Of a stretch of DNA of 64,000 nucleotides, positions 34,264 to 43,155 are shown one piece after another; the first letter of the stretch is position 1, and the number at the start of each line of letters is the position of its first letter. Position numbers and translations under genes: made by a program. The DNA is taken from NCBI GenBank assembly GCA_963669265.1, contig OY769916.1, forward strand, positions 2,914,001 to 2,978,000, given 5' to 3'. Below the pieces are notes generated by a model that was not told the origin of the DNA, did no database searches, and saw nothing but the letters and a program-made list of their open reading frames with translations. Source of the DNA: SZUA-547 sp963669265. Lineage in GTDB: Bacteria > Pseudomonadota > Alphaproteobacteria > Rhodobacterales > Rhodobacteraceae.

Positions 34264-34976
34264 GCCGCCCGCTCCGCCGCTTGCGTCAACCGCCCGTCCT
34301 TCAACTCCAGCACCGGCGCCTCAAGCCGGCGGGCGAGCGCATGGTCGTGGGTGGCGACAAGCACGGTCTTTCCCAGACGATTCAGCTCGATCAGCAACCC
34401 CATCAGCCGTGCGGCCATCTCCGGGTCCACATTTCCCGTCGGCTCATCCGCAAGGATGATCTCGGGCGAGGCCACGACGGCCCGGGCGATGGCGATGCGC
34501 TGCTGCTCTCCGCCGGAAAGCTCAGGCGGCCGGGCCTTCATCCGATCGCCGAGCCCGACCCAGGCGGCAAGTTCGGCGACGTCCGAGGCGTAGTCGGAGG
34601 GCCGCGCGCCGGCGACCCGCAGGGGCAGGGCGATATTCTCCACCACGCTCAGATGATCGAGCAGGCGAAAATCCTGAAACACCACGCCGATTCGGCGTCT
34701 GAGATGCGCGATCTCGCGGCGCTCCAGCGTGGCGCTGTCGCGTCCGAACAGGCGCACGGTTCCGCTGGTCGGCGTCAGCGAGAGGTATAGCAGCTTTAAA
34801 AGGGTGGATTTACCGGCGCCGGACGGACCGGTCAGAAAGGCCATCGCGCCCGGCTGCATGGCCAAATCGACGCCATTCAGAACATCGGCGCCGCCATAGC
34901 GATATGTCGCGCGCTCAAGCTCAATCACAGGCGCTGATTTCCCGCATTTCTTCGCGTTTTTTCCTCTCCTGACCAT
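34260..34976 (-). CDS. ftsE: Cell division ATP-binding protein FtsE
   Basis: 238 residues as called. The ABC ATPase has Walker A GPSGAGKSTLLK, Q-loop VFQDFRLL, signature LSGGEQQ, Walker B IILADEPTGNVD and switch His in ATHDHAL. The first 16 residues (MVRRGKNAKKCGKSAP) are not typical: an in-frame GTG at 34928 would give VIELERATYRYGG and exactly 222 residues, the length of E. coli FtsE, so the true start may be there. It heads the ftsE-ftsX-plsC unit and is divergent from the zinc-ribbon gene. Confidence 0.93.
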   Translation of the reverse strand: MVRRGKNAKKCGKSAPVIELERATYRYGGADVLNGVDLAMQPGAMAFLTGPSGAGKSTLLKLLYLSLTPTSGTVRLFGRDSATLERREIAHLRRRIGVVFQDFRLLDHLSVVENIALPLRVAGARPSDYASDVAELAAWVGLGDRMKARPPELSGGEQQRIAIARAVVASPEIILADEPTGNVDPEMAARLMGLLIELNRLGKTVLVATHDHALARRLEAPVLELKDGRLTQAAERAA

Positions 34977-35099
34977 TGCAGAGCGCGCGGTAAGGCTCAA
35001 GACGCAGGGCGCGCGTCATCGGCGCTTGGCGTGGCGCGCGACGCCCGATATAGACGAGGGGTGCGTCGCATCTTGCGCCGCTCTGAGAGTCCGAGGGTC

Positions 35100-36116
35100 A
35101 TGCGTCTCAACTGCCCGAACTGCGCCGCGATTTACGAGGTGGATGATTCCGCCGTTCCCGCATCGGGTCGGAGGGTGCGATGCGCCGCCTGCGACACCGG
35201 CTGGCGCGTTTCGGGCGACGGCGCGACGGTCAAGGACGAACCCGGCGCGCGGATCATGCCGCCGCCGGTCGTGCTGGAGCAGGATCCAGAGCCGTCGCCT
35301 GCCGCTGAGCCGACCCCGGATGTGGTCGAAGAACGCGTCGAGGATCCCGTCGCCGAGACCGGGTCGACGGTCACTGCAAGGGACGCCGACGCCGCAAACG
35401 CTGCGACCAGTGAGGATGCGGCGGCCGTCGTCGCGGAGGATGCAGCGGCCGACAAGACCCAGGCCGAGGCGCCGTCGGAGATGCGCGAGCCGGATCTCGC
35501 GGATGAACCCGCGCCGGAGGCGGGGCCAGATCTTACCGCAGGTGGTCAGGACGCCCCGGCCGATGAGGGTTCCACGGCGCCCGTCGATGAGGCCTCGGAA
35601 GACCCCGCGCCCGCGGGCAAACAGAAATTCAAGCTCAAGCCGATCAAGGCCCCCAAGGAAATTGATCCTTCGAAGGGAAGCGAGACGCCGAAGGAAAGCG
35701 AGCCCCCGCAGGGAGCCACACCTCCGAAGGAGATCGAGCTTCCCAGCGCGCCGAAAGCGCAAGAGAAACAGGCGCTTGTGGTCAAGGCGAGGCCTGCGCC
35801 CGCGCCGGAGGCGGCTGACGAGGATGCAGAGGCGCGTCCCGGCCTGCTGCGCAGCGCCGGAGGCTTCGCGGTTGGATTCTCGCTGGTGCTGCTGGTGTTC
35901 GCGCCCTATCTGTTCCGCACGCAGATCGTCGCCGTGGCGCCTGCGGTCTCGCCGGTGGTCGAGGCCTATGTCTCGGTTATTCAATCGGCGCAGAACGGCG
36001 TGCGCGGGGCCTATGAATATGTCGCCGCCGAGGTGGATTATCTGGCGAACGGCCTGCCGGATGCGGATGAACCGCCATCCGCCCCGCCCCCCGGGGCGTC
36101 CGCGTCGGGGCAATAA
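35100..36116 (+). CDS. MJ0042 zinc-ribbon membrane protein
   Basis: 338 residues. The N-terminal zinc ribbon MRLNCPNCAAIYEVDDSAVPASGRRVRCAACDTGWRV has two CxxC pairs. A long, acidic Pro/Ala/Glu-rich disordered stretch follows (~45-255), then one membrane helix (GFAVGFSLVLLVFAPYLF), then a short C-terminal domain. Such anchored zinc-ribbon proteins are common in Alphaproteobacteria beside ftsE or TIGR02302, with no known function. The ATG at 35100 places the zinc ribbon at the N-terminus; an earlier in-frame start is unlikely. Confidence 0.87.
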   Translation: MRLNCPNCAAIYEVDDSAVPASGRRVRCAACDTGWRVSGDGATVKDEPGARIMPPPVVLEQDPEPSPAAEPTPDVVEERVEDPVAETGSTVTARDADAANAATSEDAAAVVAEDAAADKTQAEAPSEMREPDLADEPAPEAGPDLTAGGQDAPADEGSTAPVDEASEDPAPAGKQKFKLKPIKAPKEIDPSKGSETPKESEPPQGATPPKEIELPSAPKAQEKQALVVKARPAPAPEAADEDAEARPGLLRSAGGFAVGFSLVLLVFAPYLFRTQIVAVAPAVSPVVEAYVSVIQSAQNGVRGAYEYVAAEVDYLANGLPDADEPPSAPPPGASASGQ

Positions 36117-36158
36117 GCCTCCAGACGACGAAACGAAGCCGTCCCAGACGTCGCGGCG

Positions 36159-38864
36159 TCAGAACTGGTCCATAAGCCGGTCGATATAGTCCAGCTCGTC
36201 GCGGGGCCGCTCACGTTCGCCCGCGCGGCGGCGCAGCTCTTCCAGCAATTCGCGGGACCTGCTGGCTTCACCGTCATCCGGCACATCGACCGAATCCCCG
36301 TAGAGCGGCCCGATATTCGCCTGCGGGCGTCCCAACGGGTCGAGATCCTGCGCGTCGACGGCGCGTCCGTCGAACCCATCGCGGCCCGGCTCGCCGCCTT
36401 GCTGGCGCGCCATCTCCCGCAGGGCCTCGCCCAGCTCCTCCGCGCCCTCGCGCATCGCCTCCAGCGCATCGACCTGGTCATCGACGGCGGCGCCCGGCTG
36501 ATCCGCGCGCAAATCGTCCGTGGCGTCGCCCATTTCCCGGCCGGCGCGGTCCAACGCGTCGCCTGCGCCATCCGACAGCCCCGGCGGCAAGCCCTGACGC
36601 AGATCATCCAGCAGCCGCTGCAGTTCCTGCTGGTCGCGCGCCAGCGCGTCCGGGCTGCGCCCGCCCCGGCCGTTTTGACCCTGTCCATTCTGGCCCTGAC
36701 CGAGTTGGTTCTGCTGACCCTGACCCTGACCCTGACCCTGACCCTGACCCTGACCTTGTGCTGGATTCTGACCCTGCTGGCCCTGCTGACCCTGACCGGG
36801 TTGGCCGTTCTGGCCGGATTGCGGTTGTCCGCCCTGTTGGTCGCCGGGCTGGCCTTGATTGCGCTGCTGTTGTGACCGCTCGAAAGATTCGTCCGCCAAT
36901 CCCTGTTGGCGGCCGATCAGATCCTGTAACTCGCGCAGCGCCTGCTGGCCCTGACCCTGTTGCTGCTGCCCCTGGCCCCGCTGCGCCATCTGCAGGTTTT
37001 CCAGCATCTGCTGCAATTGCGACAGCAGTTGCTCGGCCCGCGCGCGCATGCCGCTCCGCGCGGCGTCCTCCAACTGGTTCAGCATGTCCTCCAGCGACTG
37101 CTGATCCATCGTGTCGGCGCCCTCCGGCAGTTCGGCCAGAGATTCCGGGTTCTGCAAGGCTTGACGCGCCATCTGGTTTAGGAAGTCCGCCATCGCCTCG
37201 CGCAGTTCCTGCATCAGTTGCGCGATCTCGTCCTCCGAGGCACCGTCGCGCAGGGCGTCGCGCAGCCGTTGTTGGGCGGCGCGCAGACGTTCCGCCGCGT
37301 TGGAAAGGTCGCCTTCCTCGATCCGGACCGCAGCGTCCCAGAGAAGCTCCAGAATGCTTTCGGCCTCCGCCGGCACGCGTTCGTCCTTGATGGCGTAGCC
37401 CAGCCGCCGGATCGCCGTGCGGGTGGCGAGGTAAGCTGTCTCATCGTCGAACACCGCTTCCGGATCGTAGGTCACCGCCAGCAAAGCGGCGTGAACATAT
37501 TCGGCGCGCGCCAGATCCCAGCCAAGCGAGCGGCGCTGCTCGATCAGCGCGCGAGCCATCGGCTCAAAGAACCGGCGCTGCGGCAGACGAAACTGCGCCG
37601 TCTCGGACGTTCCCGTCTGACCAATCTCATCCTCGGCGGTCAGAACCGCGGTGACCGGCAGCCCGGCCCAGAGATGGCGGGTCAGGTCCTCGGCCACCGT
37701 CTCGCCCGCCTCTTTTACCTGTCCGGTCAGGGGCAGCGGCAACTCCACCAAAATGGGCTCTGTGACGAACGGCTCGGCCGGGGGCGCGTGCGCCAGAAGG
37801 TCCGGGTCCGGCTCTATCCGCGCATCGGCGACCGCCACGCCGTAATCATCCGCCGCCGCGAATGAGATTTGCAGCAGGCTCGCCGCGTCCGCCTCCGGCT
37901 CTGCGGTGAAGGAAATCGTGGGCGGCGTATCCGGTATCGCCTGGAACCGCCACGAGGCGACGGAACGCTCGCCCAGCAGCACCTCCACCACGCCGTCGCG
38001 TTGCAGGTCGATCTTTGCGGCGGCGCCCCGGCCGTCTTCATTGGCGAATGTGGTCGGCACCGTCGCTTCGGCCAGCGCGAACATCTCAGAGACGGTTTCC
38101 GTCAACACCGGTTCGGCCTCGGCGTCGAAGACCTGAATGGCGATCTGCGATCCGGCGGGCAGGGCGATCGGCGCGGCCTCGCCGCTACGTTCGGTCAGGT
38201 AGATCGGCGGCGCGCCGGTATAGATCGGCGGCGTCGCCCAGGCCTCAATGGAGAGAACCGGTCCGGTCGCCGCCTCGACGTCGCGGGCGGGCGAGAGGGC
38301 CGCGTCAAGCCGGGCGGTGCCGTCGCCCGCGGTCAGGAACAGCGCGCCCAGAAGGGTCAGCGGCGCGGCGTAGCGCAGCGCCCAGCGGTCATACGAGGAA
38401 AGGCGCAGGTCCGGCGGTTCGGGCTTCAGATCCCGCGCCTGCGCGGCCATCTGGGCGCGATGCGCCGCCCAGATCGCGCGGGTTTGCGGGTCGCCATCGC
38501 CCGCCTCCAGCGTGTCGAACAGCGCCGATGCGGGCCGTTCCGGCGCGCCTGCGTCCAGCTTCGCCCAAGCGTCCGCGTCCGTCGGCGGGATCAACCGGGC
38601 GGAGCATCGGAGCGTCACGATCAGGACCGCCACAGCGAACGCGGCCAGCGCGCCGATATGGATCCAGAACGGCAGCGCGTCGACGGGCGCGAGCAAGGCG
38701 AGGGCGAGACCGGCCGAAATCAGCGCGTAGAGCGGCCAGAAGGACCGCGCGATCCGCTCCATCCAGACCGCAGTGCGAGACCATCCGACGCGGCGGCCGA
38801 TCAGCTCCGCCACCTGCTCGGCGCTGTCCGGATCGGGCCGTTGGGTTGTTCGAGGATCGCTCAT
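36159..38864 (-). CDS. TIGR02302 family (DUF4175) membrane protein
   Basis: 901 residues. Two N-terminal membrane helices (SFWPLYALISAGLALALLAPV, FWIHIGALAAFAVAVLIVTL) and a third near residue 160 precede a large periplasmic region. The C-terminal half is Gln/Gly-rich with long helical segments and a low-complexity GQ tract, as in TIGR02302 proteins of Rhizobiales and Rhodobacterales. Function is unknown. The ATG at 38864 gives the usual beginning; a longer frame continues toward lysA without support. The GQ tract is coded by a perfect hexanucleotide repeat. Confidence 0.9.
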   Translation of the reverse strand: MSDPRTTQRPDPDSAEQVAELIGRRVGWSRTAVWMERIARSFWPLYALISAGLALALLAPVDALPFWIHIGALAAFAVAVLIVTLRCSARLIPPTDADAWAKLDAGAPERPASALFDTLEAGDGDPQTRAIWAAHRAQMAAQARDLKPEPPDLRLSSYDRWALRYAAPLTLLGALFLTAGDGTARLDAALSPARDVEAATGPVLSIEAWATPPIYTGAPPIYLTERSGEAAPIALPAGSQIAIQVFDAEAEPVLTETVSEMFALAEATVPTTFANEDGRGAAAKIDLQRDGVVEVLLGERSVASWRFQAIPDTPPTISFTAEPEADAASLLQISFAAADDYGVAVADARIEPDPDLLAHAPPAEPFVTEPILVELPLPLTGQVKEAGETVAEDLTRHLWAGLPVTAVLTAEDEIGQTGTSETAQFRLPQRRFFEPMARALIEQRRSLGWDLARAEYVHAALLAVTYDPEAVFDDETAYLATRTAIRRLGYAIKDERVPAEAESILELLWDAAVRIEEGDLSNAAERLRAAQQRLRDALRDGASEDEIAQLMQELREAMADFLNQMARQALQNPESLAELPEGADTMDQQSLEDMLNQLEDAARSGMRARAEQLLSQLQQMLENLQMAQRGQGQQQQGQGQQALRELQDLIGRQQGLADESFERSQQQRNQGQPGDQQGGQPQSGQNGQPGQGQQGQQGQNPAQGQGQGQGQGQGQGQQNQLGQGQNGQGQNGRGGRSPDALARDQQELQRLLDDLRQGLPPGLSDGAGDALDRAGREMGDATDDLRADQPGAAVDDQVDALEAMREGAEELGEALREMARQQGGEPGRDGFDGRAVDAQDLDPLGRPQANIGPLYGDSVDVPDDGEASRSRELLEELRRRAGERERPRDELDYIDRLMDQF
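36714..36755 (-). repeat. hexanucleotide microsatellite (CTGACC)x7 inside the TIGR02302 gene
   Basis: Seven perfect consecutive copies of CTGACC on the plus strand, read as GGTCAG (Gly-Gln) on the coding minus strand. Copy-number changes keep the frame, so the tract could vary between strains without breaking the gene. Confidence 0.9.
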
Positions 38865-38910
38865 CGAGTCTCCCGCGTCTTCGCGCTTGTCGAACGCCGC
38901 GGGCCGCGAG

Positions 38911-40209
38911 TTACTCGGCGGCGTCCTCCGCGTCGTCTGGCGGATCGATCCAGTCGGGGATTCGATCCCGCGCCAGCATATCCTCATATGTGGGTCGCGG
39001 TCGAACCACTTCAAAGCGATCGCCGTTCACAAGTACTTCGGGGATCAGCGGGCGAGAGTTGTATTCCGACGCCATCACCGCGCCATACGCCCCGGCGGAG
39101 CGGAACGCGACCAGGTCTCCGGCGGCGATCGCAGGCAGATCGCGGGCGCGCGCAAACGTGTCGCCGGTCTCGCAAACCGGGCCCACCACGTCGATCGGCG
39201 CGCGCGGGGCGCCGGGCGCAGCTTCGATCACCGGCTCGATGTCATGCCAGGCCTCGTACATGGTCGGCCGCGCCAGATCGTTCATGGCCGCGTCGAGGAT
39301 AAGGAAGTCCCGCCCTTCGCCATGCTTGACGAAGATCGCCCGGCTGATCATCAGCCCGGCGTTGCCCGAAATCAGCCGTCCCGGCTCAATCTCGATCTCG
39401 CAACCCAGATCGCCGACCGTGCGTTTGACCACCGCGCCGTATTCATAGGGCAGGGGCGGCGCTTCGTTGGACCGCTCATAGGGGATGCCGAGGCCGCCGC
39501 CCAGATCGAGCCGCCTTATGTCATGCCCCTCCTCGCGCAACGCCCGGGTCAGATCCGCGACCAGCGTGAACGCCGCTTCGAACGGCGCCAGATCCGTCAG
39601 TTGCGAGCCGATATGCACGTCGATTCCCACCACTTCGATGCCGGGCAGGGCGGCGGCGCGGGCGTAGACCTCCCGCGCGCGGGAGATCGGGATGCCGAAT
39701 TTATTCTCAGACTTCCCAGTGGCGATCTTGGCGTGGGTCTTGGCGTCCACATCCGGGTTCACCCGAATGGCGATCGGCGCGGTCGCGCCCATCGCTTTGG
39801 CGATTTCGCTGAGCGCCTCCAACTCCGGCTCGCTTTCCACATTGAACTGACGGATGCCGGATTGCAGGGCGAGCGCCATCTCCTCCCGCGTCTTGCCGAC
39901 GCCGGAGAACACGATCTTCCCGGCGGGCGCGCCGACCGCCAGCGCCCGGCGCAGCTCGCCGCCGCTGACCACGTCCATGCCGACGCCCAAGCGCGCGAGA
40001 GTGGCCAACACGCCGAGATTGGAGTTCGACTTCATCGCGAAGCAGATCAGGTGGTCGAGCCCCTCCAGCGCCTCGTCGAACACCCGCACATGCCGCGCGA
40101 GCGTCGCGGTCGAATAGACGTAGAACGGCGTGCCCACTTCCGCCGCGATCTCGGGGATCGCCACGCCCTCAGCGTGTAGAACGCCATGCCGGTAGAGAAA
40201 ATGATCCAA
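38911..40209 (-). CDS. lysA: Diaminopimelate decarboxylase
   Basis: 432 residues, fold-type III PLP enzyme making L-lysine from meso-DAP. The PLP Lys is in ICFAMKSNSNLGVL; the Gly-rich phosphate loop is RLDLGGGLGIPY; EIEPGRLISGNAG and the partner-subunit PVCETGDTFARAR follow. The start MDHFLYRHGVLHAEGV is typical. It is downstream of argH and a small lipoprotein gene, likely one operon joining arginine and lysine biosynthesis. Confidence 0.96.
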   Translation of the reverse strand: MDHFLYRHGVLHAEGVAIPEIAAEVGTPFYVYSTATLARHVRVFDEALEGLDHLICFAMKSNSNLGVLATLARLGVGMDVVSGGELRRALAVGAPAGKIVFSGVGKTREEMALALQSGIRQFNVESEPELEALSEIAKAMGATAPIAIRVNPDVDAKTHAKIATGKSENKFGIPISRAREVYARAAALPGIEVVGIDVHIGSQLTDLAPFEAAFTLVADLTRALREEGHDIRRLDLGGGLGIPYERSNEAPPLPYEYGAVVKRTVGDLGCEIEIEPGRLISGNAGLMISRAIFVKHGEGRDFLILDAAMNDLARPTMYEAWHDIEPVIEAAPGAPRAPIDVVGPVCETGDTFARARDLPAIAAGDLVAFRSAGAYGAVMASEYNSRPLIPEVLVNGDRFEVVRPRPTYEDMLARDRIPDWIDPPDDAEDAAE

Positions 40210-40223
40210 TTCAGAAGTCCCGG

Positions 40224-40532
40224 TTACTGGGCGGGGTTCGCAGGCGCTTCGATCGCGGGGTCCGCAGGCGCCTCACTCGCGGGGTCCGCGGGCGTCGTCG
40301 TCGAGCCAGACGTCAGCGCCTCTTCCTCCACTGTCACGTCGACCAGGGATTCCCCGACGCCCGCCGACACGGTGCTTCTCGGCGGCGGGGCGCCGGCCTC
40401 GGACACTGCATCCGGCGCCTCTGAGGAGGGGCTGGCGACGGGTTTCAGATCCTTTAGCTCCGCCCGCCGCCCGCAGGCGGTTAGCGCCAGCGCGGCGATC
40501 AGGATCGTGGAGAGGGCGAGCGTCTTGGTCAT
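40224..40532 (-). CDS. small LptM-like lipoprotein
   Basis: 102 residues. The signal peptide ends in the lipobox LTACG (Cys about residue 20), followed by GRRAELKDLKP and a low-complexity Pro/Ala/Ser tail with APADPAIEAPANPA repeats. Position and start resemble LptM (YifL), a small lipoprotein that helps LptD assembly and in many bacteria neighbours lysA/dapF; the identity is an inference from context and the short CGRRAEL-type motif. Its ATG overlaps the argH stop by four bases. Confidence 0.75.
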   Translation of the reverse strand: MTKTLALSTILIAALALTACGRRAELKDLKPVASPSSEAPDAVSEAGAPPPRSTVSAGVGESLVDVTVEEEALTSGSTTTPADPASEAPADPAIEAPANPAQ

Positions 40533-41932
40533 GTCAGCGCCTTTCGCCAGCGGGTGATCTGGGCGCGCACCTGCGCGGGCGCCGTGCCGCCGTAAGAGGT
40601 TCTGCTGGCGACCGAATTGTCCACACCCAGAACGTCATAGACCGAGGCGACGATCCGGGAATCGACGCCCTGCATGTCCTCCATGCTCAGATCGGGCAGA
40701 TCGCAGCCGCGGTCCTCCGCCATCTTCACCAGCGTTCCGGTGATGTGATGGGCGTCGCGGAACGGGATGTTCGCCTCCCGCACCAGCCAGTCGGCGAGAT
40801 CGGTCGCCGTGGAGAACCCGGCCCCCGCCGCGCCGCGCAGCGCTTCCGCGTTCGGCGTCAGATCCGAGATCATGCCGGTCATCGCGGCCAGCGCGATCGC
40901 CAGATTGTCCGCCGCGTCGAAGACCGGCTCCTTGTCTTCCTGCATGTCCTTCGAATAGGCCAGCGGCAGGCCCTTCATCACCATGGTCAGCGTCGTTTGC
41001 GCGCCGAAGATCCGCGCGACTTTCGCACGGATCAATTCGGCCGCGTCCGGGTTGCGCTTTTGCGGCATGATCGACGAACCAGTGGAAAACCGGTCGGAGA
41101 TCGTCACAAAGCGGAACTGCGCCGAAGACCAGATCACCAGCTCCTCGGCCAGCCGCGACATGTGCCCGGCGGTGATGGTGGCGGCGGAGAGGAACTCCAA
41201 CGCGAAATCCCGGTCGCTGACCGCGTCCAGCGAATTCGCCGCCGGCCGGTCGAACCCAAGCGCCGCCGCCGTCGCCGCCCGGTCGATCGGAAAGGAGGTG
41301 CCGGCCAGCGCCGCCGCGCCGAGCGGGCTTTCATTCATCCGCGCCCGCGCGTCCCGGAACCGCGCCCGGTCCCGCCCGAACATCTCCACATAGGCCATCA
41401 TGTGATGGCCCCATGTCACCGGCTGCGCCGTCTGTAGATGGGTGAAGCCGGGCATCACCAGATCCGCCCCGCCCTCGGCCTGATCCAGAAGCGCGCCGAT
41501 CAGCGCCGTCAGCGCGGCCTCGGCGTCGTCGATCCGGTCCCGCACCCAGAGCTTGAAATCGGTCGCCACCTGATCGTTCCGCGACCGCGCGGTGTGCAAA
41601 CGCCCCGCCGCGTCGCCGATCAACTCGCGCAGCCGGGCCTCCACATTCATGTGGATATCCTCCAGCGCGGCGGAAAACTGAAACGATCCGGTCTCGATCT
41701 CTGACAACACCGTGAGAAGACCCTTGTCGATCTCGTCGGCGTCTGATTCAGAGATTATACCCTGATCAGCCAGCATTTTTGCATGAGCGCGGGAGCCCCG
41801 GATGTCTTGCATCGCCAAACGTTTGTCGAAGTTGATCGAAGCGTTGATCGCCTCCATCACCGCATCGGGCCCGACCGCAAAGCGGCCGCCCCACATGGCG
41901 TTAGCGCCCTTGTTGTCCGTCTCGTCGTTCAT
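40529..41932 (-). CDS. argH: Argininosuccinate lyase
   Basis: 467 residues. It splits argininosuccinate into arginine and fumarate. The fumarase/aspartase-superfamily signature GSSIMPQKRNPD is intact, with HTARSRNDQVATDFKLWVRD and the TSFPIDR segment. MNDETDNKGANAMWGGRF is taken as the start. An ATG four codons upstream at 41944 would overlap the start codon of the divergent tlpA gene. Confidence 0.95.
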   Translation of the reverse strand: MNDETDNKGANAMWGGRFAVGPDAVMEAINASINFDKRLAMQDIRGSRAHAKMLADQGIISESDADEIDKGLLTVLSEIETGSFQFSAALEDIHMNVEARLRELIGDAAGRLHTARSRNDQVATDFKLWVRDRIDDAEAALTALIGALLDQAEGGADLVMPGFTHLQTAQPVTWGHHMMAYVEMFGRDRARFRDARARMNESPLGAAALAGTSFPIDRAATAAALGFDRPAANSLDAVSDRDFALEFLSAATITAGHMSRLAEELVIWSSAQFRFVTISDRFSTGSSIMPQKRNPDAAELIRAKVARIFGAQTTLTMVMKGLPLAYSKDMQEDKEPVFDAADNLAIALAAMTGMISDLTPNAEALRGAAGAGFSTATDLADWLVREANIPFRDAHHITGTLVKMAEDRGCDLPDLSMEDMQGVDSRIVASVYDVLGVDNSVASRTSYGGTAPAQVRAQITRWRKALT

Positions 41933-41942
41933 CTCGACCCGC

Positions 41943-42560
41943 ATGCGCCCGGCGGCGCCCCTTCTGTTGGCCGCATTGCTATACGGCGCGACTGCGCCCG
42001 GCGCAAACGCCGAAGGGCTGAGCGAAGCGGATTTGGAGGCGTTGAAGGCCGCTCGCGAAGGTCAGATCGCAATGCTGGTGATCCATGATGAGGCGAAACC
42101 GCGTCCCAAAGTAGGTTTCACCGACGCCTCAGGCGCGCCGATGGACTACAGCGCGTTCGAGGGCAAGGTGACCGTCGTTAACTTTTGGGCGACCTGGTGC
42201 GCGCCCTGCCGCCATGAAATGCCAACCCTGGACAACCTGCAGGCCGAGTTGGGCGGTGATGATTTCACCGTCGCGGCGATCAGCAGCGATCGCACCGCGG
42301 AACAGGCGCAGAGATTCTTCGATGAGATCGATGTCCGCGCGTTAACGCTTTATCACGATCCCCGCGCCAAGCTCGCCCGCAGTTCGCTGGTGATCGGCTA
42401 TCCGGTCGTTCTGATCCTCGATCGAAAGGGGCGGGAGATCGCACGCTTGACCGGCGGAGCAGAATGGGATTCAATAGAAGCAGTGAATTTGTTGCGTAGC
42501 GTCATAGAAATGACCAGTGAGGGCGTAAGTGAACAAAGTAACGGTGGTGTTAGGCCTTAG
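41943..42560 (+). CDS. tlpA: TlpA-type thioredoxin-fold protein
   Basis: 205 residues. A signal peptide (MRPAAPLLLAALLYGATAPGANA) directs it to the periplasm. The thioredoxin fold has FWATWCAPCRHEMPTLDNL (Cys86-X-X-Cys89) and the cis-Pro region IGYPVVLILD. TlpA proteins reduce disulfides, often for cytochrome oxidase or cytochrome c maturation. It is divergent from argH. Its last 32 bases overlap a second gene coding for a six-Cys exported protein, a possible client. Confidence 0.9.
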   Translation: MRPAAPLLLAALLYGATAPGANAEGLSEADLEALKAAREGQIAMLVIHDEAKPRPKVGFTDASGAPMDYSAFEGKVTVVNFWATWCAPCRHEMPTLDNLQAELGGDDFTVAAISSDRTAEQAQRFFDEIDVRALTLYHDPRAKLARSSLVIGYPVVLILDRKGREIARLTGGAEWDSIEAVNLLRSVIEMTSEGVSEQSNGGVRP

Positions 42561-42981
42561 TTTTGCCGTAATTGGCCTGGCGTATTTTTCTTCTACAACT
42601 CAACCAGCAGCGGGCGGCTCTTTCGTTTTGCCGTCTCCCGACCTCGCGCCGGTCGACGCATGCGTGCGTAAATCGCGCGGAAATAAGACCGCGGCCGCGG
42701 ATTGTTTCGACCCGTATCTCGCCATTTGTCAGAACAAGTATTCGTCGCGCATGTCCGAATGCCTGCCGCAGGAATCGGAATTCTGGCGCAGGACCGTCGA
42801 TTATGAGCTGTCCCGGATCAGCCGTCCGATCGCCGATCAGGTGACTGCGTCGATCAATGGCGATATCGCCGAGCATTGCAATTTCAAGGTTCAGAAATAT
42901 CGCGAGGGCTGCCGGCGCATGGTCTATCACCAAGCCGCGGTCTATCTGCGCATTGACCGGATCTGGAAAAGCGGCAGCTAG
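42529..42981 (+). CDS. exported or anchored six-cysteine protein of unknown function
   Basis: 150 residues. An N-terminal hydrophobic segment (VTVVLGLSFAVIGLAYFSS) is a signal peptide or anchor. The rest has six Cys (about 45, 59, 67, 78, 117, 128), spaced as if for three disulfides, and looks helical. No family was recognised; the Cys-rich helical pattern faintly recalls lysozyme-inhibitor LprI-type proteins, which is not a firm match. The GTG start sits after GAGGG and lies inside the end of tlpA, so the two genes are translated together. Confidence 0.7.
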   Translation: MNKVTVVLGLSFAVIGLAYFSSTTQPAAGGSFVLPSPDLAPVDACVRKSRGNKTAAADCFDPYLAICQNKYSSRMSECLPQESEFWRRTVDYELSRISRPIADQVTASINGDIAEHCNFKVQKYREGCRRMVYHQAAVYLRIDRIWKSGS

Positions 42982-43155
42982 ATGTCGAACGGTCGTTTAA
43001 CGCCCAAAAGTCCTGCGTGTCAGCGCATCGTCCTTTGGGATGAAGTGACGCCAGAGCGCGTCCTCGCCAAAGACCGTTTGCGCCGCTGACGGCGCATCGC
43101 TGCAGCGACAGGCGCAGTGGCCGCCGCCCCGCAGAGCCAGGACGGGCGCGTGAAA

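Noticed and set aside
42982..43089. A 35-codon frame starting right after the six-Cys gene stop
   Set aside because: Too short to judge, no clear ribosome site, and no recognisable product; noted but not called.
42997..43155. An in-frame open extension of about 52 codons after the hbd stop
   Set aside because: hbd already ends at its family-typical C-terminus and the extension has no start codon of its own.
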